Source of the DNA: Codonopsis lanceolata | Lineage: Eukaryota; Streptophyta; Magnoliopsida; Asterales; Campanulaceae | DNA length: 64,000 bases | Assembly (NCBI GenBank): GCA_013146195.2 | Contig: CM028382.1 | Coordinates: 58,579,027-58,643,026 of the forward strand | Direction: 5' to 3' | Shown here: positions 58,736-64,000 of the stretch, in pieces | Layout of the letters: every line of letters begins with the position of its first letter | Position numbering within the stretch: position 1 is the first letter of the stretch | Program-made: the position numbers and the translations under genes | The notes under the pieces: model-generated | What the model saw: only the letters and a program-made list of their open reading frames with translations | Database searches by the model: none | What the model was told of the DNA's origin: nothing

Positions 58736-59657
58736 GATGACGTTGTCTAATATCTTATTATTAGGGTTCTTCTTTTGAGTTACTCAGAGTTGTATAACAT
58801 TTTAGTCGCTTTAGGTTAGTCAGAACCTAAAATTTGATTATTCGGTTTATAGAAACATATTTTTATTATTTTTTCATTTTGATGTTGTAATAATATCACA
58901 CTCCTTCCATTCTTTAAAAAAAAAAAAAAGAGTCCACAATTTCCTTGTACCTAAAAATAAAATATATTCAAACAAATAAGTGGGAAAAAGAAGGATGACA
59001 AAGAAAAGAGAAACTACAAAAAAAATATGATAAATTATGTAAGTTTTCACTAGTGAGTCCCATGCAAGGAGATGATGAAATTAAATATAAAGAAAAAAAG
59101 AAATTGAAAATGAAAAGTACACATGGTTAGTTCCGTTAATTTTTGTAACGTCCGTTAGGTTAGGGACGAATTTTAACATAGAGTACACAAATATCATTCT
59201 GATGTGCAAAGTGAGATTTCGTGAATACTTTTGGGTGTTTGGTCAAATTATATTATAATTTGGGGTGTTTGGTCAAATTATACTTTGGGGTGTTTACAAA
59301 AGTGTCTCTATGAACTAAAAATAGTTTTGATGTTTATTAATGACGTTGTCTAACATCTTATTATTAGGGTTCTTCTTTTGAGTTACTTGGAGTTGTATAA
59401 CATTTTAGTCTCTTTAGGGTGGTGTGACGTTTAGGTCCCCTGAAAAAAAAAATATGGGTTTGTAAATGGTGAAATTAAATAAAACCAAAATTTGATTTTT
59501 TTAACGTTAATTTAAAATACGAGAAAGAATTTAATCAGAAACATATCCAATTTTTATATTAATAAAATTAATTTACTAAAAAAATTCAGTATTGAGTCAA
59601 AAAAGAAATAAAAAAAAAGTTAGTCAGAACCTCAAATTTGATTATTCGGTTTATAGA

Positions 59658-59698
<41 letters not shown>

Positions 59699-59897
59699 TT
59701 TTTCATTTTGATGTTGTAATAATATCATACTGCTTCCATTCTTTTAAAAACAGAGTCCACAATTTCCTTATACATAAAAATAAAATATATTCAAACAAAT
59801 AAGGGGAAAAAAGAAGGATGAGTCCCATGCAAGGAGATGATGAAATTAAATATAAAGAAAAAAAAAGAAATTGAAAATGAAAAGTACACATGGTTAG
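58736..59897. repeat. Tandem segmental duplication (unit about 395 bp)
   Basis: Copy 1 is 58736-59130. Copy 2 is 59340-59897, interrupted by about 200 bp of unrelated sequence (about 59420-59621) and an (AT)n run, and lacking about 80 bp present in copy 1. Both start tgacgttgtctaa.atctta and end aaagtacacatggttag. Non-coding. Confidence 0.82.
59131..59265. repeat. Dispersed repeat, copy 1 (copy 2 at 62183-62309)
   Basis: Both copies run from ttccgttaatttttgtaacg to gtgtttggtcaaa with few differences. Copy 1 is followed by further partial repeats of ggggtgtttggtcaaatta. Copy 2 marks the point where LTR D is cut off. Confidence 0.8.
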
Positions 59898-59924
59898 TAT
59901 TTGTTGTGTTCTAGTCCATCTTTG

Positions 59925-60560
59925 AGTGAGGATTGAGCCTAGGGATCTTTGGCCTTGAGTTTGGGGTTGTTTAGGGTTGATTTAAGACCTTTTGAGCTCT
60001 GGAGACCTTGCTATCGCAAGGGGGTTTGGACCTTGCCCCCGCAAGCTGAACAGAAGATGAGAGCCTTGTTTCTGCCTAGCATGCGGTCGCATGCTAGGGC
60101 TTACCATGCGACCACATGGTCACATTTCCTGATACGACTTATTTTGTTTGCTGCTGCATTTTGGCTGTCATAACCCCACCCAAACCCATCCTAAACCACT
60201 TCTAATTCGTCCTAACTATCAACCAATGTGTCCTAAACATCTTTTGGGAGTTTTGAAGGGATTGTCAGCCACTTGGCAAGGGAGAACATCAACATGCATT
60301 GGTCACACCTTCCCATCCCACTTTTCAGCCAAAGGGTGACCAAATACATCCACTAAACCCATTTTCTTCAGCCATTCTCTCCAAAAACGGGCTGAACATT
60401 TCTTAAAGATTAGAGAGGGTTTCTTGAAGGTTCTTGAGTGATCAACAATGGTGGCCAAAGCTTGAGGAGTCCATTCCCAAATCCCAACCATAGAAGTGAA
60501 GAGGAGGACAAGGAGAACTCATTACCACCATTCCATGTTCGATTTGTTTATTTGTAGGGC
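59925..60560 (+). repeat. LTR fragment, family E
   Basis: Colinear with the U3-to-leader part of LTRs A and D: the dyad block at 60075-60119, then acccaaacccatcctaaa and a gaagaggagga leader. It is interrupted at 60560 by the start of LTR D, so D inserted into E. The continuation of E beyond D is not seen. Confidence 0.75.
60075..60119 (+). promoter_or_regulatory. Paired GC dyads in LTR E
   Basis: Perfect 11-bp arms cctagcatgcg and cgcatgctagg around gt (60075-60098). Next come ccatgcg and cacatgg around ac (60104-60119), with one mismatch that fits a CpG C-to-T type change. Confidence 0.6.
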
Positions 60561-61318
60561 TGTAATACCCCGATCCCCGGTTAGCTTGAATTGCGTGCAA
60601 TGCTCGCATTTCTTCTTTGTTTGATTGCTCGTTGGGTTTGTGAGAGAGTCTGGATGTGTATGAGAGATCACATTAAGACCAAAATACTCTTAAGAGATAC
60701 CATATAGTTGTGGACTTGCTAAAGTCGCAAGTCGTAACTCGACGATAGTCGAAATGCGACGCGATTGAGAGTTTGCTTGCGTTTCGCGTTTCTGACCTCA
60801 ATTTGGTCCTAGATATTTACACGATGATTGCATAACATGTTTAGATGTATTAGACTTCTAGTTAGATGTATTCTTTAAGTCACGTGAAGTTTTGACGCTT
60901 CGATGATAGCAATTCTCCTTATCGCGTAGTTCGAGATTGGGCCGGGTGATCGTTTCGCCCTTTCGGAGTCCTCTTCTCCTATCTGTTGTTCATCATCTGA
61001 GAGGAATTTAGGCCTATTCTATAGCCCTTTTATGTGTTTATAATCATGGGTTGTTTCCCGTCGGTTTGTGGTTTCATTCGACGTTTCGTTAGCAAGTTGT
61101 TACGCCTTGCTTCGGTTTCGCTCCGAGTTGTTTCGGGTGTTGTTTATGGGAGTTTAGACCTACTTTAAAAGTGGTTTGATACTTGGTTTGTTTATCCAAG
61201 TGTTTGAGGTCCTTTAGGATTGAATTATAGGTCGTTTAGAATCTTTAAGGCTTGCGGTTGCATGCGGGAAAGACCGGACACGAACAAGGAAGCAACGAAA
61301 GCCGGGAAGATGAATGCC

Positions 61319-61363
61319 AGAGTGATGCGCTCGCATCACTCTCTACCCAAGCGACCGCTTTGG
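61319..61363 (+). promoter_or_regulatory. Paired GC dyads in LTR D
   Basis: Perfect 11-bp arms agagtgatgcg and cgcatcactct around ct (61319-61342). Next comes ccaagcg-ac-cgctttgg (61347-61363), a second near-dyad with one extra base. Confidence 0.6.
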
Positions 61364-61573
61364 TCTGAAGTCCCTGTTACGGGAATTTTGCAAGTTTCAC
61401 CCAATTGTCCAACATATCCCCACCCAAACCCATCCTAAGCTAATCCTAAACCCTCCTAACTACCTTAAAACATATCCTAACCATGTAATTGAGATTTGGA
61501 AGTGGATTAGTGTGGTTAATTAAAGAGAAACAAACCTATCAATCTAAACTAAACCCACTTACTTCCCAACCCT

Positions 61574-61579
61574 TATAAA
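61574..61579 (+). promoter_or_regulatory. TATA box of LTR D
   Basis: tataaa about 210 bp after the dyads, the same spacing as in LTR A. Confidence 0.5.
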
Positions 61580-62182
61580 CCACAAACACTTGTCTTAAGC
61601 CTCCATATTCAACCTACACTTCACAAAAACGTGGGGGACTCCTATGAGAGCTTGAGAGGAGAGTTTCTAGGGTTCTTGAGAGCCCAAACCTTGGAATACA
61701 TAGCTTGGGGCCTCCATTTCTCAATTCACACCATAGATTTGAAGAGGAGGTTGAGGAGAACAAGATCCACCAATTGGAATTTCGAATTGGGAGCTTGAAG
61801 GGGCTGAATCAAGGTAAGTTATTACCCCTATTTCTCTTTGTTTTTGCCCCATTGACCCTAGGAAAAACAACCTTGGTGCTATGTGAGGTCAATGGGTGCA
61901 ATTTTAGGGCTTTTCTAGAGATGCTATGAACCCTAGATTTTTAAATAGAGATTTTGCTTGGATGAACCTACTTGGGACCTTGATTAGCATGTTATTAATG
62001 TGTAGAGTAGCCTATTCATCCTTGTTATGTGACTTATTCATGTGTTGTGAGCAAGATTGGTGAAGTTACTTGGAAGGGTATATGCCAAAATGATGAATTG
62101 GCTTGGATGAACATGATTAAAACCTTGATTAGTCTAATATACATGTGTAGTATAGCATATTAATCCATTTTATGTGATTTAT

Positions 62183-62309
62183 TTCCGTTAATTTTTGTAA
62201 CGTCCGTTACGTTAGGGACGAATTTTAACATAGAGTACACAAATAGCATTATGATGTGCAAAGTGGGATTTCGTGAATACTTTGGGGTGTTTGGTCAAAA
62301 TATATATTT
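62183..62309. repeat. Dispersed repeat, copy 2 (copy 1 at 59131-59265)
   Basis: Same sequence and orientation as 59131-59265, from ttccgttaatttttgtaacg to gtgtttggtcaaa. It replaces the rest of LTR D. Confidence 0.8.
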
Positions 62310-63059
62310 TAATATTAATATTAATATTAATATTATTATTAATATTATTATTACTATTATTATTATAATTATTAAATAAGGGTAGTTTTGGAATATGAAA
62401 ATTTCATTTAATGGCACTGTTCATCCTTGTTTTTGAATCGATAAGTCATCAGCACAACCTCTAATACTTTTGACTTATAAGGTGAGTTGTGCTTTATCTA
62501 ACTTGTACTCTATTTATGACTTATGGACACACAAATGAAATCAAACACACTTAAAATAACTTCTGATAAGTCATCATAAGTTATAAATATCATTCGATAA
62601 GTGATATCAAATAGGGCCAGAGTGTTTGAGATTAGGGTTTAGAGTTGTATTCATACCTAGGGTTTTTTTTGTGTTTTTAGTTATCAGCTAATTATAAATA
62701 CAATACAATTTACATTGTGTTTGTTTATCTTGAATTTAATTTATTAAATAGAAAAAAACAGTTTTATTTGATTTTTTTTCTTAATTTATACTTTCAATTC
62801 ATAGCTTTTATCTTTAATTTAATTAATAAAAAAATGTGTGTGCGTGATGCATAATATAATATTATTAAATTATCAAATCCAATTTAATTTAGTTAAATAT
62901 TGTTATATTGTATAATATAATATTATTAAGTTACGTTAGGTTATGTTACATTACGATTGGAGGCGGCGATGGCGAGAGAGCTTGGAGTATGCGCAGATCT
63001 GAGAGAGAGAGAGAGGAGATGCGTTTATATTTTTAGGGTTAGATAATTATAAAGTGTAT
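62310..63059. other. AT-rich, no gene; (aatatt)n at about 62308-62375
   Basis: A microsatellite of taatat/attatt units. Positions 62440-62625 (ataagtcatc..gatatcaaatagggcc) resemble one end of a hAT-type MITE, but no clear partner end or target duplication was found. A GA run occurs at 63001-63017. Confidence 0.45.
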
Positions 63060-63098
63060 TTATAGTAGGGTACTATTTTTGTTTTTCTTTTACAAATA

Positions 63099-63161
<63 letters not shown>

Positions 63162-64000
63162 ACAAGCGTGATTTTTCCGCCTAAATGTTTTCTATAAATG
63201 AAAAAACAAATTTCCATCGGAAGTTGAAACACTTTGTTTTATTACATTTTTCTTAGTTTTTATACTAAACATTTAATTAACAAGACATTGGAAATTGAAA
63301 CACTTTCTTTTGTTACATTTTCTTTATATACATAGTGACAAATATGATTAGCACATCCAAATATAGCAAGATCCCTTCAAAATGCATTTGCCAAAAATAG
63401 GAAGATATATATAATGACAAATGTAATTTGCTTATCTGAAGATTGCTAGATAACCACTGTAACTACTTATCAAATAAGGATACTATTTACATTTGAACAC
63501 ATATACAAGTATTGATAACTAAATAAAAAAACATAAGAAGTTGTTAAGAAATTAAATAATATCAATCTAAGAGGGAATGTCTTTTCTTTTCTTACCAATA
63601 TGCAAGGAAACGAGACTAACAATCTAAAAACTCAACAAACACTACTTACTCAGCCATAAATGTGTTTTTTTTTTTAATATTAATTTACTTGTGAGTTTTG
63701 TTAAGACAAATTATATCAATAGGAGCTAAAGAACAAGTACATAGTGAAATATAATTTGATGAACAATTATGGATAGTTAAAGTTTGTCATGTTTAATTTG
63801 ATACTCAACAAACATTTTTTACTCAGTCATAAATTTGTTTTCTCCTTGAATATAAATGCTCTTTGACTGTTTTTGTTGTCTATAATCACGTAATTTTACC
63901 GGCAAAAGTAGTAGCATCAGTTATGACATACTTGATGAGTGGACTTTTAAATATCAACAAGGTCCTGGTGAGAGGTGACAACATCATCATTACCGGATTC
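63060..64000 (-). repeat. Inverted-repeat arm 2 (partner 7762-8998)
   Basis: The reverse complement follows arm 1 block by block from the (TA)n run to the window edge. It lacks the SINE of arm 1 and contains an extra internal duplication of a tttatgactgagta..gtttgttgagt segment (63640-63670 and 63800-63835). It continues past the window. Confidence 0.8.
63099..63159. repeat. (TA)n microsatellite
   Basis: TA run at the inner end of inverted-repeat arm 2. Confidence 0.97.

Larger units (their letters stand above)
60561..62182 (+). repeat. LTR fragment, family D (5' 1.6 kb)
   Basis: Starts tgtaataccccgatccccgg; the same start lies inverted at 36783. It has the dyad block at 61319-61363, a TATA box at 61574, a GGTAAGT donor-like site (61813) and the leader stem-loop (61848-61896). 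It is cut at about 62182 by another repeat. No internal region or second LTR is present. Confidence 0.85.

Noticed and set aside
62440..62625. hAT-type MITE
   Set aside because: Only one end resembles a terminus; no partner inverted repeat or 8-bp duplication could be found.

Overview
The window is repeat-dominated nuclear DNA of a flowering plant, probably a eudicot. It is AT-rich and has no bacterial-style gene packing. It carries exon/intron remnants of plant genes and nested retrotransposons of plant Ty1/copia and Ty3/gypsy types. It also holds CACTA, hAT, Mutator-like and Stowaway-like DNA elements and tRNA-derived SINEs. No tRNA, rRNA or complete host gene was found. Two 100-N scaffold gaps lie at 912-1011 and 49555-49654.

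Left third (1-20246): an LTR fragment (1-911), then a decayed minus-strand copia element (about 1012-7300). AT-rich sequence follows, holding one arm of a 54-kb-spaced inverted repeat (about 7762-8998), three minus-strand SINEs with clear target duplications, solo-LTR-like pieces, a 1.06-kb hAT-type element with a perfect 8-bp target duplication, a 282-bp Mutator-like foldback with a perfect 9-bp target duplication, and a Stowaway-like MITE. The block ends with a minus-strand gypsy integrase tail that is cut by an LTR at 20247.

Middle (20247-42134): a very-long-LTR, non-coding element (LTR about 4.48 kb, internal about 1.58 kb), then another LTR tail. A minus-strand CACTA element (about 30960-36488) follows; it has a TIR, subterminal repeats, a transposase-associated domain, and an exon of a pfkB-type sugar kinase lying antisense in its leader. 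It sits in an LTR fragment (36489-36783). Next is a minus-strand Tat-like gypsy pol (37654-40551) that keeps one reading frame and is broken only by nonsense codons.

Right third (42135-64000): a Tekay/Del-like gypsy element (42135-49554) with a broken gag and integrase, a scaffold gap, and a second copy of the long-LTR non-coding element (49655-55690) nested in a related LTR tail. Then come the last three exons of a Bax inhibitor-1 gene (56415-57019), local duplications, two nested LTR fragments (59925-62182) and the other arm of the inverted repeat (about 63060-64000).

The genes here do not form a pathway; the window records successive insertions. The most interesting signals are two kinds of dyad/hairpin that recur at the same place in several diverged LTRs with matched changes in both arms: paired GCG-NN-CGC palindromes about 200 bp upstream of LTR TATA boxes, and a leader stem-loop. 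Others are the non-coding long-LTR family with mosaic LTRs, the captured kinase exon, and a BI-1 copy lacking a conserved acidic residue. All identifications rest on reading the sequence and on recalled family motifs; no database search was run.
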